A stretch of 64,000 bases of DNA from Malurus cyaneus samueli (lineage: Eukaryota; Chordata; Aves; Passeriformes; Maluridae), in contig CM019216.1 in assembly GCA_009741485.1 (NCBI GenBank), positions 46,694,863-46,758,862 of the forward strand. The letters are read 5' to 3'. The position numbers and the translations under genes are program-made. Positions 12,333-24,700 of the stretch are shown piece after piece (positions within the stretch are counted from its first letter, which is position 1; every line of letters begins with the position of its first letter). Below the pieces are notes generated by a model. It saw only the letters and a program-made list of their open reading frames with translations. It had not been told where the DNA came from and ran no database searches.

Positions 12333-13994
12333 ATTTTTAACAAATCAAAATATATTTTAGACCTAGAAAAGTCTGAATATTATACTTTTCTGTTACTTTC
12401 TTGTATAAAAATATGGGAAGAGAGACTATTTCATAGGCAAAATACTGTAATCAAGAATTTGGTGTGTATATTCCTGCGTGTGTAAGAGATTGTATTTTTA
12501 AAAAAAGCTTTTCTTTAAATTGTGTACACTGGTTTGAAAATGTACAAGGGTCAATAATACTCCTTTAATAAAATAGAAAACGTTCAGAAGCCTAACACTA
12601 CACTCTACATTCCAGCTAGAGAGTGTCTCCTGCCTGGTCTGAAACACAAGGCATGTGTTTGTGGAACTCTGCTTCTGTGGATCCAACCAAAATGTTCCTG
12701 CACTTCCCTGTTCCATAACTCCACAGCTGCATGTGCTCCCCCATGGCCACTGGCTGCTGGAGGTGAGCTTTGTCTTGTGGCACTGCAGAAAGAAGTTAAA
12801 GAAGTTACGAAATACAAAGTAGGAGTTGATCTGTCTGAGGCAACACTTGGCTGTTATGTGCGATGAGTGAAGGTCTGGTCACAGAGTACTTCAGCTGATG
12901 TCTCCTTCAGCTTAGCCTGTTCCATTCTGGCTTTATTGTCCTTGGAGCCTGCCACTCTACTTTACTATGACGGGAGCAAACCATTTCATGTTCCAAATTT
13001 TTGCCGTGGGGTTTTGCTTCTGTTCTGCACAATACATCCAGCCTAGAGATGTTTTGTTCCTCAAGGAATGTTACCAGATACATTTGGTTTCTAAACCTAC
13101 ACGTTTCAGCAATCCTGCTCTATAACTGGGTTCTGCAGACCCCAAATTGATGTGGCTGGGTCTCAGATTTTCTTATCTTGGACTGTTTTTAAGTCAGTAC
13201 TTCTTGTAGCAACCTTCACTTGCTGATTGTTTACTGAGTGCCTTGGGGGTCACAGAAACTAAGGATCAGCTTCCATCAGCTTTAAGTGATGCATAATGCT
13301 CCCCTAGATAGCTTTGAAAGAAAAAGAGCACAAGTGAACAAATTTGAAGTGTAGTTTTTCACTATTGGCCAACTAACATATTACAAAACAATGGAAAGAT
13401 TTTGGACACAAACGATGGATTCTGCTTAAGATTCTGTTCTCACACATTTCTTGCTGCATCTTATCATTGCCCACAGAAAAGGCATTCTTCATAAGAAGCA
13501 AAAAGAAGGTTATAATCTGTGGTTGGCCTCTGATGGAGATAATGATACATTTTCTTTCGAAATCTGTGTGAGGCATAGTTATTCATAGCTTCATGAAAAT
13601 GCCTTGTTTAAAAACAGTGCATTGTTTAAAAAAAATCACATTTGATTATAGTTTAGAAATGTCACAATCCTACCCTGCACACAATAGGGGCGCTATGTTG
13701 ATGTGGAGATTTGACAAGAGCCCTTATAGAGCAAGAAGCTGAAGAGTCTGAGATCAGTTTTAAATGTAAAATAAGTACATAAAACAAAACCAGGAGAAAG
13801 TTCATATTTTTAAGTTTAGATCTGGATCCATCAGATAAACATGTGAATTGAGAAAATGTGTCATAAGGCTTTGCATATTCTGTAATGTTTGGACCAAAAA
13901 GCTCTCGGATCATCTGACACAAGTCCGGAGCATTCAAAATTCCAGTGGAGCTTCATATAATTTATTTTTATTGAGGCGGTTTTTTGTTGGTTTG
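12333..13994. other. non-coding segment, nothing identified
   Basis: No supported gene or repeat. Open frames are 70-90 codons, overlap on both strands and have no supporting splice signals or recognisable family features. Confidence 0.5.
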
Positions 13995-14012
13995 TTTTTT
14001 TTTTTTTTTTTT
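13995..14012 (+). repeat. T18 homopolymer run
   Basis: Eighteen consecutive T follow a short T/G-rich lead-in (13980-13994). It could be the reverse of a retroposon poly(A) tail, but no recognisable body lies to its right on the minus strand. I record it as simple sequence. Confidence 0.9.
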
Positions 14013-16141
14013 ATTATTGGGAGCTTTGTCTACCTTTCATCTTTGAATATTTTATGTAACAGCCCTGATCTGTACAATGATTCAGAAGGGCCAGATGTGG
14101 TCAAATTCTCCCGGTAGAACCAGTCAGTGTTAAAATCAAGGTACAGTTTACTTGAAGATCTCAACATAAAAGTTTCCATTAATTACTCCTGTTCAACTCA
14201 GAAAAAATTTATTGTATTCAAATATTCCTGTTAGTAATTAAAATACAAATAAATATGCTGAGAGACGGATTTTATAGGCAAAGCTGCTTGTAATATTTAT
14301 TTTCAGACTTGTTAATTTTCCTGATTACCTCCTTCAGTTAGTGACCTTTTTTTAGGTTGCATGACAGACAGAAAAAAGTGCAAAAAGGGAGTTTGTGTTT
14401 GTAATGTTTTAGAAATATAGGCTTCTGGCTGCCAACAGTAGATTTCAAATCAGTAGATTTGTTTAAATGTGCTTGTTAAATGTTGTGTTATTTCAAATAA
14501 GGGGTGCTTGGAGAATGCAGGTAGGTATTCATCACAAGCACTGATTAAAATGAAGTTCACAGGGAAAAGTCTATTAACGAAAATGTTAAGGAGCTTGCAC
14601 TTTAATAATGTTTTGTGTTAAGCTTCTGATATGCCCCAAACATTTTGTTCTTGTGAATGCATTAAGTATTCAGGGGATAAAGGAAAGGGGATGGAGGAGA
14701 GGGGAGTAGAGAAATGAAATTTTGTGTACCTGGACCGTTTAGGAAGTGGATTTCAAATTCTAGGATAAACAGTAGGCATAAATAACTGCTAAAATAATGA
14801 GCATTAGGATATCTGCTAAGAGAAACTGAAGGAGTAATTAAAATGTCAGCATTATCACCCAGTCCATGTAAGTAGGGGAGGCTGTTCAGGCTTCTGAGTT
14901 GCTGGATCTGACATTTTACTGTGCCATGATTTACAGCTGTTCTAAAGAAATATAAACTACATATGAGATCTTAACACATCATTTTCTGGGAAATAGGACC
15001 GCTTGCTTGAAAACCAAAGCAGAATTTATTTAGGTTTGTAGAAGGACAAACTTAAGTACTTTCTGAGCAGGGATAGATTTCTGAATCATTGCGCTGGGCA
15101 GAGACTAATTAGACCTCTAATATACTGTGTGTATGAGAAATAATAAAGCCTTTCGAATACACAAACCAAAGCTAGAAACGAATTTATTTCAACACTCTGT
15201 TTCTAAGGAATATAGACATGCAAAAAAGTTAATCATCTTGGATTTATTTATATATTAGGTTAAAAATAAAAAGCTCTCAAACCCTGATGAAATATCCTGT
15301 AAAGGTTTACACAGACACACTACTTTGAAAGTTCTGGAATCCATTTCCTATCTATTTCCAATACATACCTGAGAAATTTTTTGCTAAATAAAAAGTTGTG
15401 GGTTTTTTTCTCCTTTTTGTTAGGATGCAGTTCACAGACAAATATAGCATTTCTAAAAGATTTTGTCCAAACTCGGAAAAAAAGGACAACCCAGTGGATG
15501 GGAAATGATCCACCAAAATAATCATTATGTGGTGCCTTTTCATGCAACAGAAAATGAAGGGTTCAGTTTTCTCAAGCAAAGGAGGAAAACAAACACATTT
15601 GTGCAGTTTCTCAGCTGCTGCAAATAGATTCAGCTTCACTGACCTCAGCAGCACAAGTGGGGCCTGCATTTCACTTTATTATTCACATGACAGTGTCCAC
15701 TTGAAGATATAATATGGTCCAAAGGTAGAAGGGAGATAGTAAGGGGGGGAGCCTTTCTCAAAGACAGATTGTAAGAGGTCACAAAGGCAGTGACTGGGAA
15801 GAGGGGCAGAGTACATTTAGCAGGTATTTTCTGCTGGAACTGTACCACAGTGAAAGGTTGTGCATCTCAGAGCTCAAGTGGCAGTGCTGTGGGTGAGAAA
15901 TGTGGAAACACCGTCCAGCACAAGCATGAAAATGCAGAGTTGTGATCCTTCCAGCAGCAAAATCCTGGATGAACTTTCCCCCTTTAAACACCACTTTTAA
16001 TTTTACCCTCTCTTGAGCCCTTGGGGCTGTACTTCTACAAAACAGAGCACAGACTTTCTCCATACATGCCCAGAGCTGTTCCAGTCTTGACAGGAACATG
16101 CAGCTCCAAGTTAGTGCCTCCTGAGTTTTTTTGCCGTGCTG
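14013..16141. other. non-coding segment, nothing identified
   Basis: AT-rich sequence without recognised elements. Overlapping frames near 15320-16100 on the minus strand (60-106 codons) have no splice support and read like chance. No transposable element end was seen. Confidence 0.5.
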
Positions 16142-16250
16142 CAGCTCATAATTAGTGGAGCAGGTGGGTGGAAAGTTTTATTTGTATCTCATAGGCTGAT
16201 ATGCGGGCTGCTCTTCTGAGGGTCGTGGATTTGAACCCCTCAGGCTAGGA
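16142..16250 (+). other. possible tRNA-derived SINE remnant
   Basis: The block at about 16220-16240 reads GGTCGTGGATTTGAACCCC, which resembles the T-arm and B-box of a tRNA, closest in memory to tRNA-Ile. Around 16143-16158 there is a weak A-box-like AGCTCA...TTAGTGG. The distance between them is longer than in a tRNA and the acceptor and T stems do not pair well, so this is not a functional tRNA. Songbirds carry tRNA-derived SINEs with CR1-type tails, but no CR1 tail follows here. Only an A/C-rich region is seen. Confidence 0.22.
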
Positions 16251-16324
16251 AGGTAAATTACAGAATTGTATATTTTTGTAAAACCCCCAAAACATCACCT
16301 ACACACACACAAAAAATCACCAGC

Positions 16325-16353
16325 AAAAAAAAACAAAAAAAAAAAAAAAAAAA
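16325..16353 (+). repeat. A-rich run (A9, C, A19)
   Basis: Nine A, one C and nineteen A in a row, within a longer A/C-rich stretch (about 16285-16370) that starts with a short CA repeat. It may be the tail of a retroposed element whose body would be the tRNA-like block just upstream, but the link is not proven. Confidence 0.85.
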
Positions 16354-17474
16354 CCCAAAAACAAGAAATCAGTGTCATGAGCAGTTTTTTTCTTAAAGAT
16401 AGTCACAAGGAGAACTATTTGGTTTTTTGAAGGAGTTTCACCTCCTGACTTTCTCCAGGGCTGTTTGAAGGCTGGCAGCAGCACTGACAGACACCTGCAG
16501 CTCTCTTACCCTGCCCTTAGTCCTCCCTAAAACGTAGGCTTCAGCAGCTGCCTGCTGAGCGTGCTGACTCCAGGCAGCTCCAAGCTTAGCCTGCTGATAG
16601 TTTTGGATTTCCTTCAGAAGTATCTGATTTTCCTCTGAAGATATATGTTGGTAAAGATTTTACTCCAGGACCTGAGCTGGCAGGCTGTGCTTTCCTGGAG
16701 CTAATCTTTATGTGTGCCCTGGGAAAGATGTTGGGATTAAAGCCGACACTTAAACAGACCTTCCTTTTAAAATACTTGTGAATTTTTGCAGGATAAAGCA
16801 GGGCAGTCCACAAATTCAGTCTTCTGCTGCAAATTTTTCTTTTGTGAAAGGAGGCACAAAATACATCATCTGTGCTCCTGTATGTGCAGCATGCATACAA
16901 GGACCGAGAGCCTATTGTGCTGGAAAGTCACAAATCAGCCTTATCAGAAGAGTTGTTTTGTAAAATTTCCACCATACTCTAAAGCTGCTGTATATTTTTA
17001 CCTCTGTCTGAAGATCCTTTTGCCTCTATTAATAGCACAGATTAATTCATTTCTAAAAGAAGGCCACTTGTTTTCCACTTCATCTTTACCAAGAGCACTT
17101 TTATAGAACTGGTAGTTTGTATTCTAAACTGATTTAAGCCATCTCACCTTAATAGGTTTGCTGGTTTTTGCTTGCCTAAGTTCTTGCCCCAAGGTATCAG
17201 CTGCCATTCCATGTAACACACGCTCTAAAGTGCGATGAAGGGAAAACAGCTCTCTTTGAAGGACCAAATATAGTAACTTCTGGTAGAAATTTCATGAAAA
17301 CTGAATTATTTTGGAAACCAAAATGATCACTCCTTAGCGGAAGCTTTTTTTTTTCAGATGTCAGTGAGTTCTTACTGATGCAAATATAGCATTTCCTAAA
17401 ATTAAAGGCACAAGATATCTCTTTACTGTATGAACTAATATTCATGCAGCCCTTCTAGTTAGCTCTCCACAAAG
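16354..17474. other. non-coding segment, nothing identified
   Basis: No gene or repeat could be supported. Frames near 16586-17106 overlap on opposite strands and lack convincing splice sites or domain features. Confidence 0.5.
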
Positions 17475-17533
17475 CTTCCAGATGTTGGACTCGATGATCT
17501 GAGAGGTCTTTTCCAACCTTAATGATCAAATTT
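17475..17533 (+). mobile_element. short CR1 LINE 3' end (sense)
   Basis: It contains the hallmark CR1 3' terminal motif, TTGGACTCGATGATCTGAGAGG followed by a version of 'tcttttccaacct...aatgat' (17486-17526). CR1 elements are usually truncated at their 5' ends, and this copy keeps only about 60 bases. It lies about 240 bases from the next CR1 copy, which is in the opposite orientation. Confidence 0.85.
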
Positions 17534-17770
17534 CTCTTCCCAAGGTGTGGTGTTATGAAGGATTTTACAAAAATCATTGGTCTGTAATCTTGAAGAAAAG
17601 AGGCAGGGTTTTAATCTGTCACTACCAAAGCTAGAATGAGTCAGTTTTACAAGAGTTATTAAATTTCAAACAAATAGAATAACAACAAAGTTAGTTTAAA
17701 GCCTTACACAGTACCACCTTCCTGTCAGAGCACTTAGCTCACTTTCTTCACAGAATAAAAGAAACATTGA
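17534..17770. other. spacer between two CR1 copies
   Basis: Unique-looking AT-rich sequence separating two CR1 fragments whose 3' ends face each other. No further element was recognised. Confidence 0.5.
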
Positions 17771-18372
17771 ATAACATAATCGTTTGGATTGGAAGGGACC
17801 TTTAAAGATCATCTAGTTCCAACCAGCTGTGGGCAGGGACATCCTTCACCAGACCAGATTGCTCAAAATCCTGTCCAACCTGATCTCGAACACTTTCAGG
17901 GATGGGGCATCCACAGCTCCTCTGGACCGCCACTGACTGCCTCAGTATCTCTCCACCCTCACAGTAATGAATTTCTTCCTCATGTTCAATGTAAACCACC
18001 CTCTCTCTCCCTGCTTAAAATGTCACCCCTTGTCCTATCAGCACAGCCTTGGTAAAATATCTCTTTCCAGGTATCTTATAAGCCTCCCTTAAGTATTGAA
18101 AGTCCACAATAAAATTTTCCTGGAGCCTTCTCTTCTCCAGGCTGAACACCCCCAGCCCTCTCAGCCTGTCTCCATAGGAGAGGTTTTCAAGCCCTCTGAT
18201 ATTCTTGTCCCTCCTCTGGACTTGCTCCAGTGGGTCCATATCCTTTTTATGTTGGAAGTCCCAGAACTGGATGGAGTACTGCAGGTATAGTTACACACGA
18301 GAAAAGTAGAGGGGGAAAATCACCTCCCTTGACCTGCTGGCCATGCTGCTTTCCAAGCAGGCCAGAATATAA
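17771..18372 (-). mobile_element. CR1 LINE, 3' ~600 bases (minus strand)
   Basis: On the plus strand this reads as the reverse complement of an avian CR1. It begins with the 3'-end motif (TTGGAAGGGACCTTTAAAGATCATCTAGTTCCAACC region, 17787-17824). It continues through 'gggcagggacatcctt', 'ggatggggcatccacagc', 'aatttcttcctcat', 'cccttgtcctatca' and 'tggagccttctcttctccaggctgaac' (about 18121-18147). It also has the 'cctcctctggacttgctcca' equivalent and ends near 'cacctcccttgacctgctggcca' (about 18323-18344). It is moderately diverged, 5' truncated and has no intact reading frame. The short open frames here are reverse-strand or relic frames of the element. Confidence 0.93.
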
Positions 18373-20960
18373 CACCAAAACATATTTTCCAGGCTCTAAA
18401 ACACTTGAAAACAGTGGTCTTTTTTACACTTTTTTATTTTTTTTTTGCAGGGTGATTCTCTTTCAACTGAAAGAGTAATTTAATGGTTTTATTATTATCT
18501 CTGGGTATCAACAATGCCCTCTAACTTGATCTGTGCAGGTTTTCAGTGCATAAAAATAGCAAAAGCACAGCTGAGTAGTCTGTAAAGGAGTACATTGCAA
18601 AACTTCATGCTCCATGCCCACCACGGGCCTGGGCTTTTCCAGGCCATCCTCTCCCCCCTCATTGTGTCCTGCAAGGACCGTTCTCTGCAGGGCTGGATAT
18701 CTGGAAACAGGCTGGCCATGGTCCTCAGCTCTGAGTGGTTACTCAACTGAACAGGGCACTAGCAATAAAGCAAGAGGAGACTGCTGGAGCTGAAAGAAGC
18801 GCTGCCAGAGCTGAAATGCTTTGGAAGTGCAAAGGATCACTGCAGGAAGAGTAAACAGTAATTCGCTGTACATGCCAGCAGCACCTGCCAGCTCAAAACA
18901 TATACACAAGACAGTCTTATTTCAACAGCAGTTAGTTCTACAGCACTGAGCTTTTAGAAAAAGTTTCGGTTCAGTCACAAAGAGGAGGTTAGCGTAAAAC
19001 TTTGGTAATGAAATCGTGAAACATCTGTATCTGCAGAGCAGCACTAAGATCCCTCAGCTACTTTTAAACAGGCTTTGATATTGGCAGCAACATGGCCACA
19101 GCAGCCCCGAGCTCAGCACAGGCTGATTTATCTTTGTCAGGGGGAGTATTTGGAAGTGATTATAGTGTAGTCAGCTTCTATAACAGAAAAAAGGTCATGA
19201 ATTCTACAAACCACAGAAAAAAACCAAAACACTTATGACTATTGTACTCAGAGAACACTGAAGCTGGAGAGACAGCATTGCAGTGTCTTCATAGTGAAAA
19301 GGGTTAAAATTATATGAACATATCCCCTATAAATGACCAAATCAAAATTAATTCCACAAAAAGTGTTGCATAGCTATTTATGGGGTGTGTATGGATCCCT
19401 AGCATTAGTAATACACCCAGAACAGCTCCTGAGGTAGTTATGAATGATTGCCTCCAGCCAGCTCCAGCCCTCGTCCTCACCTGCTAAACTGCACAGGACG
19501 CACTCGTAAACCTGTTGGTGCAGTGCCTGCCCTCTCAAGCACCAGCTCTGCCACTAGCTCTGCAATAATTAATTCTCTGAGCAGGGACAGTGTGAAGACT
19601 TCTTTCCTACCTGTTTCTGCCAGTTAACTTGTTTTAATGACATTTTCTGTTACTTTGGCAGATCCCTAATGTGTTTCTGAAGAGAATGTTGGCAATGATA
19701 CGTATGCATTAGGTGTTGCACATTTCAGTACAGAAATCAGCTGGCAGACAACTGGTGAGTGCTCAGGCCCCATCTCTCTTGTCAAACTTGCATCCCCCTG
19801 TTGGGTTTGTTTGACAATAGACAAAAGAGGCAAAGAGCACTGTGGATTGCATGGATATGCAGACAGATTAATGTAGCAAGCTTTACTTTCGCTGGAAATA
19901 TGCCTAAGGAAGTCAGAGCAGCACGCTCAAGATCAAGAATTAATCTTTGAACAAGGTGATCAGGGAGCCAAAGGACTCACTTAAGCTTTTGGAGTGAGGT
20001 GGTGGTTTGTCTTTGTGGGCCAAGGAACACAAGCTATCACATGAAAAAGGACACAAAACTGAAGGGCACTGGAGTGTCACATATGAATTCACTGCTAGAA
20101 ACTGGAGAGTCACTGGAGACTTCCATCAGTCACGGCCAAACAAAAAGCTCATTGTGAGCTGGAGTCCCAAAGGCTGCTACCACTTCATGAAAATTTTCCT
20201 GGGGAACAATGACTGCTAGCAAAACTGGGCAGCCCCCAGCTAGAAGGGCTGTCACAAAGACAGATGCATACAGCAGAGAAATATGCAACTTGTTCTCCAA
20301 AACCCCTGAAAGAAGAAATACAGTTTATGACTTTCCTCAAGCAATTTCTCAAACAAACAATAGCTTTAGCAAGCTGCAAGGGGCAGAGATCTGGGCCATG
20401 GGAAATGAGGACAAGCAGTGTCCTTGGTGCTGTGCAGACATGGGGTGCCCGTGGTCTCCAGGGGGTAGCTGTAGCAATGGCAGTGTGTGGGGCAGGGACA
20501 TAGTGTGACTGATGTAATATCTGCTAGAAATGCTGCTCCAGAGTGCTGGTCTTTGTTTGGTAGTGATTTTCTTTTTCTTCTCTTGGGAGAGGAGTTGTTG
20601 AGGAATCTCAGCCTTGGTGAGGCCCTTGGGAGAGCCAGCCAGGAGGGGCAGCAGTGGTGCTCAGCAGCTCCTGTGGCACTGTCCGCCGAGGAGAGGTGAC
20701 ACAGGCACCGGGTTAAAGTCACCTCTGCTACAATCCTCATCATTCCAAGGACAGCACTGGAGCAACCCCTTCCCATATGTGCTCCAGGAAGACCAGTTAA
20801 ATGTTTTCCCTAGGACACAATAAATACCCAGAAACTGCTTAGGGGGAGGAAAGGGCATCGAAACCTCATTTGCCTCCTCCACAAGGGCCATAACCTCTCC
20901 AAGGTTCATGCTCGCTCATGTTCTCCACAGCCACTGTGGTTTGCTCCTGTAGGATGGAAG
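18373..20960. other. non-coding segment, nothing identified
   Basis: No supported gene. A T-rich run near 18421-18447 is simple sequence. Base composition rises towards higher GC after about 20380. Several overlapping frames of 70-136 codons there are on opposite strands and have no splice support. Confidence 0.45.
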
Positions 20961-21440
20961 AGCTTCAAAGGACAGGGTGGAGAGCACTTTCACCCAGAAC
21001 AGCCCCAGCCTTGTGGCAAGGGCGTGGGGTTTGATTTCCTCGGGCACAGGAGGGTGTAAACCCCAGCTTTCCCACATCTAGGGTAAAAGCCCTGACCGCA
21101 GAGCTCTTGAACGCGGCAGAGGAGAGCAGCAGCAGCTGCTGCTGCACCTCGCAGTGCCGCAGCTCGCTGTGCTTTGGGAATGTTCATTGGCTCTACCCCT
21201 TGGGCGAGATGGCTGCAGGTGCAGGAAAGCTGAGTACATTGGATCTGACGGGGCCTGAGTGTGAGTTAACTGGGTGCCATGACATGAGAGGCATTTCTGG
21301 ACATGCCCACAGCAGAATTTCAGGAGTCTGGAGAATTTTAATGTGAAAAGCTGGCGCCTCCGGAGTTTAGGCGCTTCCAGGGTGTGGCAAAAAGTGAGCA
21401 GGAATTTAGAAGACTGCAGTTTTGGATGTACGTGCTTCAT
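20961..21440. promoter_or_regulatory. GC/CpG-richer patch, possibly regulatory
   Basis: By eye there are about 14 CpGs between 21001 and 21440, while most of the window is nearly CpG-free. The patch contains GGCGCC (21354-21359), other short GC clusters and a perfect CAG/CTG palindrome at 21126-21145. It is too weak and short for a classic CpG island. It may mark an unmethylated regulatory element, an unrecognised exon or a gene-conversion-prone site. No TATA box or defined start site was assigned. Confidence 0.25.
21126..21145. repeat. perfect 20-bp CAG/CTG palindrome
   Basis: Three GCA-type units are followed directly by their mirror-complement, giving a 20-base sequence equal to its own reverse complement (centre AGCT). 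It has hairpin-forming potential like CAG/CTG repeats. It is the strongest GC-rich inverted repeat I noticed in the window. Confidence 0.9.
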
Positions 21441-22977
21441 CCTGGTAGAAATACCTCCTTTGCTTCTGTCAGGCTGGACACAGTTCCCTAATTTTGCAGT
21501 GCTGCTCCTTGCTGAATAGGAACAGTTTTTCTCCAATTCAAGAAGCATTATTCCTGGCAAAAGGGTAAAACTCTCAGCACAGATGATGCCACAATGTTCT
21601 GACTCTATGAGATTTATGGGGCTGTGGGAAGCTAGTTTGAATGAATCATGAATAATTGCATGGAACATACTAATGTACTTGCAGAGTGGGAGTGAGTTTA
21701 GTTTTATCCATTAATTCAAAAGACTCCTTATGAGCATGTGGGAAAAGTAACTTAGTAAATTCAAGCAGGAGTCAAGGTAACTTAAATTAGAAAAAGATCT
21801 TCCTAAATAGCTAAAAATGAAATGAAAAAAGAGGCAGAAATAAAACTAGGTGTCAACCTAACAGCACTTTTTTGCATTAAATATTTCATAAAAGATGTGC
21901 ATAGCTCCTAGCATATTACTGCAGAACAATTGTTTCTAGTTTTATAAGGATACTATGTGTAATTTTAACTGATAATAAATTATGTATTCAGCAATACGTG
22001 CAACACGTTCATTGATAAACGCTTTGGGCACAGTGCTAGAGTCAGCTGCCTTTGATATGAACATCACATCTCCCAGACTCCCAGTGTTTTGAGAGGCAAA
22101 TTTGACCCAATGCCCAAAGTCCATACTGCCAAGTGGAAAAAAAAAAAATACTACAAACAACTGACTTGTCAACTACTAGTGTTTCAAAGGTTTGATGATT
22201 TGCACTGGAGGCTGATTTTATCGCACTGACCTTAGCTTATGCTGGTATTCCTCTGACATCAAAGAATTTCTTTCAGTTGTAAATAGCAACAGCATCAGTC
22301 CCTACCTAGAAAAGGTCCTGAGGATGAGAAAAGCCCCATCTTTTTTTTTGTGTCAAAGCTCTAAATTATTGCATGGAGACTGAGAACTCCCTGAGCAGTG
22401 GAGATGAATAGGAGGGTTGCACTTGAAACGAGAGGCTGGGAGTTGTGCTGAAAGAAGGTCAGACTGTTTTCCTAGAGCTGGCTCTTCCAAACTTCTCCTA
22501 AGAAGCTCATGTTCCTGCTGCTACAGCATCTCTTCCCACTTCTGCCTACTCAGTCTAGGCTGAGAGATCCCCTGAGACTGATGCTGCTAATATGTCAGCA
22601 ATGATACTATGGGGTGTCCTGGGTTTTACAGAACATTAACAAGCTTTAAGGAAATGCTGTTATGCCAAAGTTTTTAAAAGTTAAATGGGCAAGACACATA
22701 AAGAATTCAAAAGGGCTAAGAACTGAAAAGTAAAACCTGAATCAGTCAGTGGCAGAGCCAGGACAATAATATAAATATCCTGCTGCCAACTCAAATATTG
22801 ATTTTTTGGATGTCTCTGCCTGTCATTTCTCATCTGTTTGTTCCACCAAAAGGGTGCATATAACATATGATTTGTGCAATAAATATGGTTATATTTCCTC
22901 TCTCTCATTTTTCTCTTTCCAGAAACAAATTTGCAATTAGAACTGGCTGGGAACTTTTAACAATGTCTTTTTCCACA
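21441..22977. other. non-coding segment up to assembly gap
   Basis: The unusually long minus-strand open frame (196 codons, 21668-21078) begins here and overlaps the GC-rich patch. It has no recognised domain. Otherwise ordinary AT-rich sequence without repeats. Confidence 0.4.
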
Positions 22978-22997
22978 NNNNNNNNNNNNNNNNNNNN
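22978..22997. other. 20-N assembly gap
   Basis: Twenty N. The true gap size is unknown because short fixed N runs are often placeholders. Sequence on each side is ordinary and gives no clue to what is missing. Confidence 0.98.
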
Positions 22998-24700
22998 TTT
23001 ACCAGTGGGGATTTACCTGGTGTGGGATTTATTGTAAAAATGAAAATGAATCCACACTATCATATATGTTATTTACCTAGAAAATAAGGCATCTGGCACA
23101 AAGCCTATAGCCTGTATGAAGAAGAATAAGGATATGAAGCCATTTTCTTGAATAATTAATAAAAGCACATTCTATTGAGTGTTTCTATTTGCCCTTCTTA
23201 AAAAAGTATATAATCTAATGTTCAAACCTAAGAGAATATTTGTGCAATACCTGTATTTTCCAGTTTCAAATCTACATGTGGATATTCTCTCAAATACATG
23301 GATTTTAGAAACTCTACCATGTAATTGTCCTGAATAATTCTTGGCCTGCAGATTACTTACAGTTAGTGTGTTGTGACTGTCATGTATTCAAAAAGAGAAA
23401 TTTGAGTTGTTTTGATTACGTAAGGTGGGAGAATTGGGTCATAGAGAGCCCTTCCACTCTTACTGATCTACACTCAGATCTAGGTTTCTGTTTTAGAACT
23501 GATATTCTGCACACTGTTAATGGCTACTAGCCTGTGCTTGAACTTTTCTGTTTGAAAATATCTGACAGTTAAATCATTTGCTTGAATAGAAAAGGGTATA
23601 AACAGAGACATTTTTTTCTCTAAACGTTTGGCTGATTACTTTTGCAAAATCTTTTTGCAATGATTTCCCAGACTGTTTAATATCCAGATCAAGCACCTTG
23701 AACTTTATGATGGGAACTCAGTGTGAGAAGATATTAAGGAAGCAAATGCAGATGTAGAAATAGATTTGAAGCAATTAGATGGAAGCCAGTTTATCCAGAT
23801 CCTCTATCTGACTGTGGGTATCCCACAGAATTTGGTATTCTGGTTTTCCACCCCTCACCCCCAACTGCATGTCATGCTGTGCAGACTTCAGGCATGCTTC
23901 ATGGCTGAGACTGTGTAAAGAAAACCTAAAGCTACTCCAGTGTCTCTTTGGGACCAGACAGTGGCTCTCTGGGACTTGCCTCTGGGGGTGTTTATGCCCA
24001 TGGGGGTGTTTATACAAAAGGGAAGGTCAAACTCCACTCACATTCATTCCAGTTCTAGAGTGGGGAACCTGCTTCAAAAGCACCACAGTGTTTGATGAGG
24101 CACCCTGAAAGAGCAGAGCTGGCTTTGCAGCACTCAGGCACTAAGTGCCTTTGCTGAGCAGACTGCTCCAATCTTATTTATGCCACATTCCCCTTTGGAT
24201 GGTGCAGTCCTCCATCCTCTCTCGGCTGCCTTTCCTCAGAAAAGCACTGAGAAAGTGATAGTCCCAACAGGCTGAAGACAACTATACATGATAAATCTCT
24301 ACAGAAGCTAGGTAAATGTATGCAGTGCAGCCTTAGTTCTCAAGGAACTTGTTTTCTGCTCAGCAAGGCTTATCCACTGAGGTTCAGCCTGGCTTTTGCT
24401 TGTTTACAATTGCTTACCAGCCTATAATGGAGCAAGTTCTTGTATACTTGTAGTGGAGGCAGAGAAAACTCATTTCTGCCTGTAGATTTTTGATGTTAAA
24501 ATAGTTTCAGTACATAATGAGATTATTTTGTGCCAATTTTTTTTTTGTAAGATCCATATTTGAAAGCAGTTGAAATAAGCATTATCCGAGTCTTCATCAA
24601 TCAGAAGCTGGAGAAGATTTTACTCAAGGAAATCGTCCCTCTAGTGCTGCTGATGAGGTGTCTTCTATGGATAAAACTATAGCAAGGGATTGCAAAATTA
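22998..24700. other. non-coding segment, nothing identified
   Basis: No supported gene or transposable element. A short T run (24537-24546) lies near the right end. Overlapping 70-80 codon frames on both strands at 23775-24108 are judged to be chance. Confidence 0.5.

Noticed and set aside
16142..16250. Functional tRNA gene
   Set aside because: A-box to B-box spacing is too long and the T stem and acceptor stem do not pair properly.
21078..21668. 196-codon minus-strand open frame as a real gene
   Set aside because: There is no recognisable domain, no splice context, and composition is dominated by local C/T/G bias. Kept only as a finding.
22620..22660. TGTCCTGGGTTT motif resembling the start of a songbird ERVL-type LTR
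   Set aside because: The similarity stops after about 12 bases and no LTR body follows.
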